The position numbers were made by a program, and so were the translations under genes. A DNA stretch of 61,162 nt. Source: Pseudomonadota bacterium. GTDB lineage: Bacteria > Pseudomonadota > Alphaproteobacteria > Rhodospirillales > Magnetospirillaceae. The notes beneath the pieces are model-generated. The model was not told where the DNA came from, did not search any database, and saw only the letters and a list, made by a program, of their open reading frames with translations. The stretch covers positions 1-61,162 of the forward strand of contig JAJXWP010000029.1 of NCBI GenBank assembly GCA_021781575.1. The letters run 5' to 3'. Below are positions 7,160 through 15,673 of the stretch, piece by piece; position 1 is the first letter of the stretch; the number at the start of each line of letters is the position of its first letter.

Positions 7160-8527
7160 ATGACCGAAGCCGAACGCTTGGCGGCATTTGTCGGCCGCGT
7201 GCGCTACGACGATCTGTCGGATGGCGCGCGTCGCCAGATCGGTATTCGCGTCCTCGATTCCCTCGGATGCGCAATTGGCGCCTTGGACGCCAAGCCGCTG
7301 GCGGCCCTCGCCGCGCAACTGGATGACTTCGGGGGCAATCCGTTGTGCACGGTGATCGGCCGGAGCGCCAAGACCGCGCCTGACCGAGCGGCATTCTGCA
7401 ACGGCGCGCTTACCCGCTATCTCGACTTCATGGATGCCTATCTAGCCAAAGGGGAGTCCTGCCATCCGAGCGACAACTTGGCGCCGGTGCTGGCGGCCGC
7501 GGAATATGCCGACGCCGACGGGCGGCAGTTCCTGACGGCGCTGGCCGTGGCCTACCAGGTGCAGGCTCGTCTCAGCGACGAGGCCCCGGTACGCGACCGT
7601 GGCTTCGATCATACGACACAGGGTGCCTTCGCCGTCGGAGCCGGCGTCGCCAAGGCGCTGGGGTTGGACGCGGCGCGCACCGCCCATGCTATCGCCCTCA
7701 GCGGCACGGGAAATGTGGCGCTGAGGGCCACCCGTACCGGGGCCTTGTCCCAGTGGAAGGGGCTTGCCTATGCCAACACGTCATTTTCCGGCACCCACGC
7801 CGCTTTCCTTGCCATGCGCGGCATTACCGGGCCGTTGCAGGTGTTCGAGGGCAACAAGGGATTCAAGGAAAGCGTCAGCGGTCCTTTCGTCATCGATTGG
7901 GAGGGTGAAAATCTGGAGCGGGTCGAGCGCACCGCGGTGAAGAAGTACGATGCCGAGATCCACGCCCAGTCGGCGATCGAGGGGATCCTCGATCTGCAGT
8001 CCCGCCACGGCTTCGATAGCGGCCAGATCTCGGCCATCGACGTCGACATCTTTGACGTCGCCCACAAGATCATCGGCGGCGGGGAAGAGGGCGACAAGAC
8101 TCGGGTCGAGACCAAGGAGCAGGCCGACCACAGTCTGCCTTACATGTTGGCCGCGGCGTTGTGCGACGGTGAACTGCGGCCCGCCCAATACAAGCCCGAG
8201 CGTATTGTCGCCGATGATGTGCAGGCCTTGCTGCGGCGGGTGCATATCCGCTCGGATTCACGACTGTCGGCGCGGTTTCCTGCTGAACTGCCCTGCCGCG
8301 TCGCGGTGACGCTGGGTGACGGCCGCCGATACGTTGTCGAGAAGCGGGACTACGAGGGCTATCACACGCGTCCGATGTCGTGGGAGGCTGTGTGCCGGAA
8401 GTTCCATCGGCTGGCCGCGCCGTTCCTGCCCGGCGACCGGCGCAATGCAATTGCCGAGGTGGTGGCCACTCTGGCCGACCGCAAGGTCCGGGATCTTGCT
8501 TCGCTGCTCGGCCAATTCTCGGGGTGA
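7160..8527 (+). CDS. MmgE/PrpD family protein (2-methylcitrate dehydratase-like)
   Basis: A 455-residue member of the MmgE/PrpD fold, whose characterised members include 2-methylcitrate dehydratase (PrpD) and cis-aconitate decarboxylase. Typical segments are VLDSLGCAIGALD near the N-terminus, AAFCNGALTRYLDFMDAYL and CHPSDNLAPVLAAAE (the usual HPSD-type motif), and a later SLPYMLAAALCDG. The methylcitrate cycle partners (prpB, prpC) are absent, so a role in propionate breakdown is not supported. Start at 7160 has GGAGG upstream. The ComA-like gene begins 22 bp downstream, and a DUF2459 gene follows 3 bp after that, so the three probably form one transcript. The substrate is unknown. Confidence 0.85.
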   Translation: MTEAERLAAFVGRVRYDDLSDGARRQIGIRVLDSLGCAIGALDAKPLAALAAQLDDFGGNPLCTVIGRSAKTAPDRAAFCNGALTRYLDFMDAYLAKGESCHPSDNLAPVLAAAEYADADGRQFLTALAVAYQVQARLSDEAPVRDRGFDHTTQGAFAVGAGVAKALGLDAARTAHAIALSGTGNVALRATRTGALSQWKGLAYANTSFSGTHAAFLAMRGITGPLQVFEGNKGFKESVSGPFVIDWEGENLERVERTAVKKYDAEIHAQSAIEGILDLQSRHGFDSGQISAIDVDIFDVAHKIIGGGEEGDKTRVETKEQADHSLPYMLAAALCDGELRPAQYKPERIVADDVQALLRRVHIRSDSRLSARFPAELPCRVAVTLGDGRRYVVEKRDYEGYHTRPMSWEAVCRKFHRLAAPFLPGDRRNAIAEVVATLADRKVRDLASLLGQFSG

Positions 8528-8549
8528 CTTCAACCACAGGAGGATCGAT

Positions 8550-9374
8550 ATGAGCGATCGCGCCTTCTCTTCCATTCCGCTCAACCGGCGCCCGGCCAAG
8601 CCACGCATTCGGGGCGTCACCGAAATCCGCGGGCCCTATTACACGGTGATGGGGCGGCGCTATCTGGAAGATATTCTCGAGACCATGCATCCCTATGTGG
8701 ACGGGCTGAAATTCGCCGGCGGCTCCTTCGCCCTGATGCCCCGGGATCGGGTCAAGGAATTGATCGACCTGGCCCATCGCTATGGCGTCTACGTCTCTAC
8801 CGGCGGGTGGATTGAGCATGTGCTTCGCTATGGCGAAGACGGAGTCGAGACCTATCTCGCCGAAGCGCAAGCCCTGGGATTCGATGTGATCGAGCTGTCC
8901 TCGGGCTTCATCAGCCTGCCCGAAGACGCTCTGCTGCGGCTGGTGGCACGGGTGGCCAAGGCGGGGCTGAAGGCAAAGCCGGAGCTGGGCATTCAATTCG
9001 GTGCCGGCGGAGCCACTCCCGCCGCGGAGTTGGCGGCGGAAGGTACCCGCGATGCCGGCTGGGTGATCGGCCGGGCCAGGGCTTGCCTGGACGCCGGGGC
9101 GGCGGTGATCATGATCGAGTCCGAAGGCATCACGGAAAACGTCGCCACTTGGCGGACCGACGTGATTGCCCGTATCATCGATGCGGTGGGGCTGGAGTGC
9201 ACCATGTTCGAAGCGGCCGACCCGGCGGTGTTCGAGTGGTACGTGAAGAACTATGGCAACGATGTGAATCTGTTCATCGACCACAGCCAGATCGTTCAAC
9301 TCGAATGCCTCCGTTCGGGCATCTGCGGAACCAAGAGCAGCTGGGGACGGATCGCCACCTATGGGGGCGACTGA
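8550..9374 (+). CDS. Phosphosulfolactate synthase (ComA) family protein
   Basis: A 274-residue TIM-barrel protein of the ComA family. The archaeal enzyme adds sulfite to phosphoenolpyruvate to give (R)-phosphosulfolactate, the first step of coenzyme M synthesis; bacterial and plant (HSA32) relatives have other or unknown roles. Matching stretches include VDGLKFAGGSFALMPRDRV, YGVYVSTGGWIEHVL, LGFDVIELSSGFISLP and the C-terminal block NDVNLFIDHSQIVQLECLR. The classic VNLGNI segment is altered to VNLFID, so the archaeal reaction should not be assumed. ATG at 8550 follows ACAGGAGGA. It is in a tight run with the MmgE/PrpD and DUF2459 genes. Confidence 0.75.
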   Translation: MSDRAFSSIPLNRRPAKPRIRGVTEIRGPYYTVMGRRYLEDILETMHPYVDGLKFAGGSFALMPRDRVKELIDLAHRYGVYVSTGGWIEHVLRYGEDGVETYLAEAQALGFDVIELSSGFISLPEDALLRLVARVAKAGLKAKPELGIQFGAGGATPAAELAAEGTRDAGWVIGRARACLDAGAAVIMIESEGITENVATWRTDVIARIIDAVGLECTMFEAADPAVFEWYVKNYGNDVNLFIDHSQIVQLECLRSGICGTKSSWGRIATYGGD

Positions 9375-9377
9375 GCC

Positions 9378-10040
9378 TTGGTGGCGCCCCGGCGGCCATC
9401 GCCGCGCCATGCGCTGCTGGGCGCCGTCCTATGGTTCCTGGAAGGCTGCGCCGCCGCGCCGGTCGCGCCTTATCGCGGCGAACAGCCGCTGGACCGGACG
9501 GTTTTTGTGCTCACCGCCAGCTGGCATACCGAGATCGGCCTGTCGGGTGACGACATCACCGGACCCCTGGCCACCCTCCGCCGGAGCTTTCCCCGGGCGC
9601 AATACCTGGTTTTCGGCTGGGGCGCCGAGGGTTACTATATGGCGCGCCACCCGGATTTCGCCGATCTGCTGAGGGCCGTTGCCCCGGGCCCGGCAGTGAT
9701 GCTGGTCATCCCGGTGCAAACCGCGCTATCGGACAGCTTCGGCGGTGACACGCGGATTGTGGCAGTTCCGGCAGCCCCCGGGGGCGTCGCGCGGTTGTCG
9801 CAATTTCTTTGGAGCTACCTGAGCAAGGCACCCGACGGATCTCTGCGCGCCGTCGGCAGCGGGCCTTATCCCGGCAGCGTCTTCTATGCCGCCCAGGGGA
9901 CCTACGACATCAGCCACACCTGCAACAGCTTCACCGCCGAGGGCCTGTACTCGGCCGGCCTACCGGTGGACCCGTCGGGGGTGATTCGCGCCGAGCAGGT
10001 GATCGATCAGCTGCAAACGGTGGGTCGTCAAATAAGATAG
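9378..10040 (+). CDS. DUF2459 / TIGR02117 family exported protein
   Basis: A 220-residue protein resembling the DUF2459 family: RTVFVLTASWHTEIGL, a central YLVFGWGAEGYYM, and a C-terminal CNSFTAEGL segment. The spaced His (SWHTEI), the FGWG motif and the terminal TCN motif are the recognisable marks; the function is unknown. The N-terminus is a hydrophobic leader ending LEGCAAAP, which could be a poorly matching lipobox or an ordinary signal sequence. The start is TTG at 9378 (GTG at 9381 is possible), only 3 bases after the ComA-like stop, so translation is probably coupled. Confidence 0.7.
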   Translation: MVAPRRPSPRHALLGAVLWFLEGCAAAPVAPYRGEQPLDRTVFVLTASWHTEIGLSGDDITGPLATLRRSFPRAQYLVFGWGAEGYYMARHPDFADLLRAVAPGPAVMLVIPVQTALSDSFGGDTRIVAVPAAPGGVARLSQFLWSYLSKAPDGSLRAVGSGPYPGSVFYAAQGTYDISHTCNSFTAEGLYSAGLPVDPSGVIRAEQVIDQLQTVGRQIR

Positions 10041-10121
10041 GCGACAAAAAATTTCGGCAGATTTCCGGCGGGGCAAGAGAGTAGTTTACCGACCGAAAAC
10101 CCCTGTGGCCGACTATGTGCG

Positions 10122-12059
10122 GTGTCGGCGTCATTCTTCGACGGTAACTGGGCGATGTTGCGCGAGCCTACCAAGCCTCGATTCCTCACCCGACGCGCCA
10201 TGCTGCTGGGCGGCGGAAAGCTTGCCCTGCTCGGCGTGCTGATGGGGCGGCTTTACTATCTTCAGGTCATCGAGGCCGACCGCTACACCATGCTGTCGGA
10301 CAAGAATCGCATCAGCATCCGTATCCTGGCCCCGCCGCGCGGCCATATCCTTGACCGCTTCGGCGTCCCGATGGCGACCAACGCGCCGACCTATAGGGCC
10401 GAAGTCGTTGCCGAGGAGGCCGACGATGTCGAGGACACGTTGGATGAACTGGCCAAGCTGATCCCGATCACCGACAGCGAGCGCCGACGAGTCCTGCGCG
10501 ACGTGCGGAGGAAACACAAGTTCGTCCCCGTGGTCATCTGCGACAAGCTGAGCTGGGACCAGATGGCCCGCATCGAACTCAACACGCTTGAGCTGCCGGG
10601 GGTTTCCAGCACGCAAGGGCTGACCCGCGTCTATCCATTCGGCAAGACGGCGTCGCATCTGGTGGGGTATGTGGCGGCGGTTGCCGAGAAGGATCTGAGC
10701 GGCGACGATCCGCTGCTGGAGCTTCCCGATTTCCGTATCGGCAGGAACGGCATCGAGAAGTCGTTCGACCTTGAACTCCGCGGCGTCGCCGGCAACAGCC
10801 AGGTCGAGGTCGACTCTGTTGGCCGCGTGGTGCGAGAACTGGCGCGCAAGGAGGGGACGCCAGGGCGCGACGTCGTGCTGGGGATCGACATGGCCCTGCA
10901 GGACGCGGCGGAACGGGCCTGTGCCGAGCAGGGAAGCGCCTCCTGCGTGGTGATGGACGCTTGGACGGGGGAGGTGCTGGCCCTGGTGTCGACGCCCAGC
11001 TACGACCCCACGGCGTTTGCCGCCGGCCTCAGTTCGGCCCAATGGAAGGAGCTTGTCACCGACCCCCAGCGCCCGTTGAGCGACAAGGCGATCAGCGGCG
11101 TGTACGCGCCCGGCTCGACCTTCAAGCCTCTGATGGCCGTCGCCGGTCTGGAGGACGGGGTGATCACCGCCGACACCGAGTTCTTTTGCCCGGGCACCTT
11201 TCACCTCGGCAATTCGGTGTTCCATTGCTGGAAGAAGGGCGGCCACGGTCATCTGTCGGTGCGCCGGGCGATCAAGGAATCCTGCGACGTATTTTTCTAC
11301 AGCCTGGCCAACCTGCTGGGTATCGATCGCATGGCGGCGATGGCCACGCGGTTCGGGCTGGGACAGACGCTGGGGATCGAAATTCCCGGCGAACATGCTG
11401 GCCTGATACCGACGGCCGCTTGGAAAAAGGCGACGACGGGTGTGTCGTGGCAACGTGGCGAAACGATCAGTTGTGGCATCGGGCAGAGCTACATTTCGGT
11501 CACCCCGTTGCAGCTATGCACCTATACCGCGCGGCTCATCACCGGGCTGGCGGTGCGGCCGACGCTGGTGAGATCGCAGGGCATCATGAAGGCGGCGGCG
11601 CCGATGAAGCCCGTCCCCAACCCGGCCTTCGGACCGCTGGGGCTGAGCCGCGAACATGTGGATCTGGTGCTCAACGGCATGTATGGCGTAGTCAACGAAC
11701 CGCATGGCACGGCCTATCACGCCCGCATCGAGGATCCGACCATGCTCATGGGCGGCAAGACCGGGACGGCGCAAGTGCACCATATCAGCGCGGCCGAGCG
11801 CGAGCACGGCCATTTGACCGGGACCAGCGTGCCGTGGAAGTACCGTGACCACGCGCTGTTCATCGCTTTTGCCCCCTTCGACAGTCCCCGCTATGTCTGC
11901 GCAGTGGTGGTGGAACATGGGGGGCTGATTGGCGGCGAGGGTGGCGCCGTCGCCGCACCAATCGCTCACGACGTGCTGCTCGAGGCGCAAAAGCGCGATC
12001 CGGCGAGGAAAATGCCTGACCGCCCGTTCACCGCCGAAACCACCGTGGCCGGAACCTGA
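10122..12059 (+). CDS. mrdA: Penicillin-binding protein 2 (class B transpeptidase)
   Basis: Class B PBP that cross-links peptidoglycan during cell elongation, anchored by one N-terminal membrane helix (about residues 29-48). The transpeptidase motifs are complete: S332-T-F-K335 (SxxK), S387-C-D (the PBP2 form of SxN) and K546-T-G-T. The N-terminal ILAPPRGHILDRFG motif and the dimerisation domain are typical. The start is GTG at 10122; ATG at 10155 would remove 11 residues and cannot be excluded, since neither has a strong ribosome binding site. mreB, mreC and rodA are not adjacent, so this may be a second, isolated PBP2 copy rather than the elongasome gene. Confidence 0.9.
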   Translation: MSASFFDGNWAMLREPTKPRFLTRRAMLLGGGKLALLGVLMGRLYYLQVIEADRYTMLSDKNRISIRILAPPRGHILDRFGVPMATNAPTYRAEVVAEEADDVEDTLDELAKLIPITDSERRRVLRDVRRKHKFVPVVICDKLSWDQMARIELNTLELPGVSSTQGLTRVYPFGKTASHLVGYVAAVAEKDLSGDDPLLELPDFRIGRNGIEKSFDLELRGVAGNSQVEVDSVGRVVRELARKEGTPGRDVVLGIDMALQDAAERACAEQGSASCVVMDAWTGEVLALVSTPSYDPTAFAAGLSSAQWKELVTDPQRPLSDKAISGVYAPGSTFKPLMAVAGLEDGVITADTEFFCPGTFHLGNSVFHCWKKGGHGHLSVRRAIKESCDVFFYSLANLLGIDRMAAMATRFGLGQTLGIEIPGEHAGLIPTAAWKKATTGVSWQRGETISCGIGQSYISVTPLQLCTYTARLITGLAVRPTLVRSQGIMKAAAPMKPVPNPAFGPLGLSREHVDLVLNGMYGVVNEPHGTAYHARIEDPTMLMGGKTGTAQVHHISAAEREHGHLTGTSVPWKYRDHALFIAFAPFDSPRYVCAVVVEHGGLIGGEGGAVAAPIAHDVLLEAQKRDPARKMPDRPFTAETTVAGT

Positions 12060-12166
12060 ATCGCCGTCGCTTGCCGAGGGCCCGGCAACGCCTGCTGGCT
12101 TTCCCGATGAACCTGCCCGGCGCGGCAAGGTTCATTGGACGTGATGTTCGGCGGGCGGAGGCGGCG

Positions 12167-13582
12167 ATGGATCGCATTGAAAACCAGACCTTCGAGGAAT
12201 TGGCCATCGGTCAGGCGGCCAGCCTGGTCCGCACCTTCACCTACAAGGACATGGATCCACTGGCCGATTGGGCCAGGGACATGGATCCTGTGCATATGGA
12301 TGAGCGCCTGGCGAGGAGCGAACTGTTCAGCCGCCTGGCCGCGCAAGCCATGTGGGGGGAAACCCTTCTGGCGACCGTCCTCGCCGCACGGCTGCCCGGA
12401 CCCGGAACGGCGCTTGCCAGCAAATCGCTGGCATTTCACGGCTCGATTGCGCTGGGCGACACGATTACCGTCACCGTCAAGGTGGTGGGGAAAGAAGAGC
12501 AAGGGCGGCGGGTTGTCCTTGATTGCCGGGCGATCAACCAGCATGGCCAGGTGGTGATGGCGGGGAAAGCCGAAGTGATAGCCCCGGCCGAAAAGGTGGC
12601 AAGGTCACGGGAAGTCTTGAAGGAGGTGGAACTGCTGGCCAGGGGCAGCCGGTACCGCCAATTGGTCGGGAAGACGCGGGATCTGGAGCCGATCCGCACC
12701 GCCGTTGTTCACCCCGTCGATGCCGCTTCCCTGGTCGGGGCGATCGAGGCGGCCCGGCAATCACTCATCGTGCCCGTCCTGGTCGGGCCGGTGGAAAGAA
12801 TTCGGCGTGCAGCCCGGCGGGCCGACCTGGATCTCTCGGGTTACGACCTGATCACCACGGAGCATAGCGACGAAGCCGCCGCCCGGGCGGTGGCGCTGGC
12901 CCGGGCGGGAGAGGTCGAGGCGCTGATGAAAGGCGCCTTGCATACCGACGATCTTTTGCGCGCGGTGGTGGACGAAGCCCGCGGCTTGCGTACTGCCCGG
13001 CGGATCAGCCATGTTTTCGCCATCGACTTGCCCGGCTACCCCCGTCCGCTGTTCATCACCGACGCGGCGATCAACGTGGAGCCAAGTCTCGACGACAAAC
13101 GCGACATCGTGCAGAACGCCATCGATCTGGCGCATGTCTTGGGCATCGAGATGCCGCGGGTGGCAATTCTCTCGGCGGTGGAGACGGTATCTCCCAAGCT
13201 GCATTCGACGATGGATGCGGCGGCGCTGTGCAAGATGGCCGATCGCGGGCAGATCAGCGGCGGCATTGTCGATGGCCCCCTGGCCTTCGACGCCGCCGTC
13301 TCCGCAGAGGCGGCAAAGACCAAGGGTATCGTCTCTCCGGTCGCCGGCCGCGCCGACATCTTCGTCGTCCCTAATCTCGATTCCGGAAACATGCTGGCCA
13401 AGCAACTGGAGTACCTGGCCGGGGCCGAAGTCGCCGGCATCGTCCTGGGTGCCCGGGTGCCGATCATCCTGACCAGCCGGGCCGACAAAACACGGGCCCG
13501 GCTGGCCTCCTGCGCGATCGCAATGTTGCTGGCGCATCACAAGAAGGCGAGGCTCAATCCGCCGGGAAAGCGACGGTGCTGA
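12167..13582 (+). CDS. MaoC-like / phosphate acetyl(butyryl)transferase fusion
   Basis: A 471-residue two-domain protein. Residues about 8-130 form a MaoC-like hot-dog domain ((R)-specific enoyl-CoA hydratase type), opening with TFEELAIGQAASLVRTFT. Residues about 160-465 are a phosphate acetyl/butyryltransferase domain, with SLVGAIEAARQSLIVPVLVG and a conserved FITDAAINVEPSLDDK segment. Such fusions are annotated as bifunctional enoyl-CoA hydratase/phosphate acetyltransferase and usually precede acetate kinase; no kinase gene is here. ATG at 12167 follows GCGGAGGCGG; in-frame codons back to 12071 lack family similarity. Its last 29 bases overlap the end of the convergent transducer gene. Confidence 0.88.
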   Translation: MDRIENQTFEELAIGQAASLVRTFTYKDMDPLADWARDMDPVHMDERLARSELFSRLAAQAMWGETLLATVLAARLPGPGTALASKSLAFHGSIALGDTITVTVKVVGKEEQGRRVVLDCRAINQHGQVVMAGKAEVIAPAEKVARSREVLKEVELLARGSRYRQLVGKTRDLEPIRTAVVHPVDAASLVGAIEAARQSLIVPVLVGPVERIRRAARRADLDLSGYDLITTEHSDEAAARAVALARAGEVEALMKGALHTDDLLRAVVDEARGLRTARRISHVFAIDLPGYPRPLFITDAAINVEPSLDDKRDIVQNAIDLAHVLGIEMPRVAILSAVETVSPKLHSTMDAAALCKMADRGQISGGIVDGPLAFDAAVSAEAAKTKGIVSPVAGRADIFVVPNLDSGNMLAKQLEYLAGAEVAGIVLGARVPIILTSRADKTRARLASCAIAMLLAHHKKARLNPPGKRRC

Positions 13583-13919
13583 GCAAGGCGAGATCGGCCA
13601 GACGGCTGTCGAGCCGCGTGTGCTGGACGACGACCGGGCGGTCCGACTCGATCAGGCTGGAATAATCGGTGTCGCGGGGGATCGGCAGATCGTTGAAACG
13701 GAAATGGCGTGTGCGGCGGGCCGGGACGGTCAGTTCGAACGGCCCGTCGGGATCGCGGTCGGTGAAAAATATGGTTATTTTCAGATGGGCGTCGGCAGTT
13801 CCGGCGTTGAGGACGCACATGGTCTCGTGGCTTTCCATCTGCGGCGAGGGGCCTCGCCCGGCGTTCGGAATAAAGCCTTCGGCGATGACCCAGCGTGTCC
13901 GTCCGAGGGTCTGTGGCAT
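13554..13919 (-). CDS. Sensory rhodopsin transducer (ASRT) family protein
   Basis: A 121-residue protein closely matching the Anabaena sensory rhodopsin transducer family: opening GRTRWVIAEGFIP, MESHETMCVLNAGT, ITIFFTDRDPDGPF, VPARRTRHFRFNDL, and closing VVVQHTRLDSR. In Anabaena the homologue is a soluble tetramer thought to relay a light signal. Most bacterial homologues occur without a rhodopsin, often near carbohydrate genes, so a ligand- or DNA-binding role is likelier. No rhodopsin gene is in this window. GGAGG precedes ATG at 13919. It converges on and overlaps the MaoC-Pta gene by 29 bp. Confidence 0.85.
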   Translation of the reverse strand: MPQTLGRTRWVIAEGFIPNAGRGPSPQMESHETMCVLNAGTADAHLKITIFFTDRDPDGPFELTVPARRTRHFRFNDLPIPRDTDYSSLIESDRPVVVQHTRLDSRLADLALLSTVAFPAD

Positions 13920-14008
13920 CGGTGCAGCCTCCGATCGAGCCGCGGCGGCGGCGATATGGACGAAAACAAGAGGAATGCGGCCGATGTTCTTGAGCCTTGG
14001 CGCTTGAT

Positions 14009-14842
14009 TCAGAACCGGTAGCCCAGGATCGCGTCCACGGTGAACTGGGTCGCCGTCTCGGTGATCGGACTGCTGGCGGCATCGCCCAGCAGGCGCTGGT
14101 AGGCGGCGTCGGCGCTAACCAGCCAGTGGCTGCCGAACAGATAGACCATGGTGGCGCCGAAGCCGGCGTCGTGAAAGCCGCCGGAGGCCGTGAAGGCCGG
14201 CAGGCGCGATCCCTGCGCCCGGTGGGGGTCGACGCCGAAATAAGCGTTCATATAGGTGCCGTTGGCCATGCCGAGAGTGGGGCCGGCGAAGAGGAACAGC
14301 GTCTTGCCGATCGGTACCGGTACATAGGCGCCGAGGTCGCCGATGACGCCGTTATGGCCGCCGAGTCCCTTGCGCAGATCCGCGGCAAGGACGAATGGCT
14401 CCAGGAAATACTGGGCGAACAGCTTTGGTTCGGCCGCCGGTCCAATATTCGGCAGATGGGCGAGACGCGGATCCTCCCAACGGTAGCGGCCAATATCGTA
14501 TGAGACGGCAATGCCCGCCCGATACCCTTTACCATGCAGCAGATTGACGCCAACACCTTCGGCGATCGAGGCAAACGCGACATCTTCATAACGAAGATCC
14601 ACCAGCCCTGCCGGCTCGGGCATGTAGCGCCTGGCACCCGGGTAGTCGGGCGCCATCGCGGCGCCGATCCCGACAATGGTGCGCCACTCCGGTACCGGCC
14701 CCTTGTAGGTGGCCAGCGCTTGGCCGGCCGAGTATTGCCAGTTGGCAAGAGGCATGGGGGTTTGAGCCGCGGCGGGGCAGGAGAGGAACAGGAAGAGGAA
14801 CAGGCAGGTGCCGACGTACCGTACCCAGTCCCAAGACACCAT
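14009..14842 (-). CDS. MipA/OmpV family outer-membrane protein
   Basis: A 277-residue outer-membrane beta-barrel protein. The signal peptide spans residues 1-27 (LFLFLFLSCPAAAQ). The mature part starts with a conserved WRTIVGIGAAMAPDYPGA strand, typical of MipA/OmpV, and alternates amphipathic strands to a C-terminal aromatic residue (ILGYRF), the outer-membrane insertion signal. MipA scaffolds murein synthases and hydrolases in E. coli, while OmpV-type members act as porins or adhesins; which applies here is not decidable. It follows the transducer-family gene by 89 bp in the reverse orientation order and is transcribed away from hsp20. Confidence 0.85.
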   Translation of the reverse strand: MVSWDWVRYVGTCLFLFLFLSCPAAAQTPMPLANWQYSAGQALATYKGPVPEWRTIVGIGAAMAPDYPGARRYMPEPAGLVDLRYEDVAFASIAEGVGVNLLHGKGYRAGIAVSYDIGRYRWEDPRLAHLPNIGPAAEPKLFAQYFLEPFVLAADLRKGLGGHNGVIGDLGAYVPVPIGKTLFLFAGPTLGMANGTYMNAYFGVDPHRAQGSRLPAFTASGGFHDAGFGATMVYLFGSHWLVSADAAYQRLLGDAASSPITETATQFTVDAILGYRF

Positions 14843-15014
14843 GCCGCACCCCGCTCGCGTCGTTGCCCGATGGACCAGCGGCGATCTTGCCCCGGCGTCA
14901 ACCTGGATGTCGTCCTGTCCACAGGGGATATGGACTTCAGTGCACGCGGCTCTGTGAATGGAGGATGTAACTCAGGTTAATGGCGGAAACCAGCCGCGAT
15001 GTGATCATAGTGCG

Positions 15015-15042
15015 CCTCGCCGGATGGCTCCGCCCGGCGGGG
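15015..15042. repeat. GC-rich palindrome upstream of hsp20
   Basis: CCTCGCCGGATGG (15015-15027) pairs imperfectly with CCGCCCGGCGGGG (15030-15042). The core is the same CGCCGG/CCCGGCG palindrome as at 231-360. It immediately precedes the regulatory block shared with kup, so palindrome plus block appear to be duplicated together. Confidence 0.5.
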
Positions 15043-15130
15043 GTCTAAGATGGCCCTGGTGCTGTGATCCTTTTGAATAAGCCACCGCACTGATGCGGGT
15101 CAAACCAAAGGCAACCAGAGGAGGCGAGTC
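15043..15130 (+). promoter_or_regulatory. Upstream block of hsp20, homologous to the block before kup
   Basis: Bases 15053-15079 match 369-394 upstream of kup (core GTGAWCCTTTTGAATA) with two substitutions and one indel, again ending 52 bases before the start codon. A heat-shock promoter would be expected here, but the usual sigma-32 pair (CTTGAA and CCCCAT at 13-17 bp) cannot be matched convincingly. TTGAA (15073-15077) may serve as part of a -35 element. A strong AGAGGAGG ribosome binding site lies at 15117-15124. Confidence 0.5.
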
Positions 15131-15646
15131 ATGGCAGAACATCAACCCGTACCGGTGAAGAAGGAGGCGGGGGTTCCAACCGATCCCATGATGCGGAGGC
15201 CATTCCTCAGTTTGCGCGACGAGATCGACCGGGTGTTCGATGAATTCATGTCCTGGTCACCATTTCGAGCAAGCGCCTGGGAGCGTCCGCTGGCGCGCCT
15301 CGGCATGCGCGGCGGGGATCTGAGCGCCGACGTCATCGAAAAAGGCGATCGCTATGAGATCGACGTGGACGTGCCGGGCATGTCCAAGGATAACATCGAG
15401 ATCGCCCTTGCCAACGGCGGCCTGAGGGTCCGTTGCCAGGCGGTGGAAGAAAAAGAGGAATCCGGGAAGGAATACTATAGTCGCGAGCGCTATCATGAAA
15501 CCTGCTCGCGCGATTTCGAGATTCCCGCTGGCGTCGACGTCGATAAAATTGCCGCCGACCTGGAGAACGGGGTCTTGAAGATTGTCTTGCCAAAGACCGC
15601 GGAGGCCCAGAAGCAGCCTCGAAAGATTGAGATCAGGCCGCACTGA
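15131..15646 (+). CDS. hsp20: Small heat-shock protein, Hsp20/alpha-crystallin family
   Basis: ATP-independent holdase chaperone of 171 residues. The alpha-crystallin domain spans about residues 55-160, beginning LSADVIEKGDRYEIDVDVPG and including the conserved LENGVLKIVLPK strand. A C-terminal IEIRP segment supplies the I-x-I motif used for oligomer assembly. The N-terminal arm has the usual PFLSLRDEIDRVFDEFM sequence that binds clients. ATG at 15131 has an excellent AGAGGAGG site. The gene is monocistronic, ended by a hairpin at 15674-15705, and probably stress-induced through the block shared with kup. Confidence 0.93.
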   Translation: MAEHQPVPVKKEAGVPTDPMMRRPFLSLRDEIDRVFDEFMSWSPFRASAWERPLARLGMRGGDLSADVIEKGDRYEIDVDVPGMSKDNIEIALANGGLRVRCQAVEEKEESGKEYYSRERYHETCSRDFEIPAGVDVDKIAADLENGVLKIVLPKTAEAQKQPRKIEIRPH

Positions 15647-15673
15647 ACCGTGTCGATCGACGCGTTCCTGCAT

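Noticed and set aside
7160-8527. Methylcitrate cycle (prp) operon
   Set aside because: Only the PrpD-fold protein is present; prpB, prpC and a PrpR-type regulator are missing.
12071-12166. Longer N-terminus of the MaoC-Pta fusion
   Set aside because: The extra 32 codons are Arg/Pro-rich, and the GGAGG site clearly serves ATG at 12167.
15053-15079. Sigma-32 or sigma-54 promoter upstream of hsp20
   Set aside because: TTGAA is present, but no CCCCAT-like -10 at the right spacing; the TGG...GC spacing for sigma-54 is also wrong. It is reported only as a shared block.
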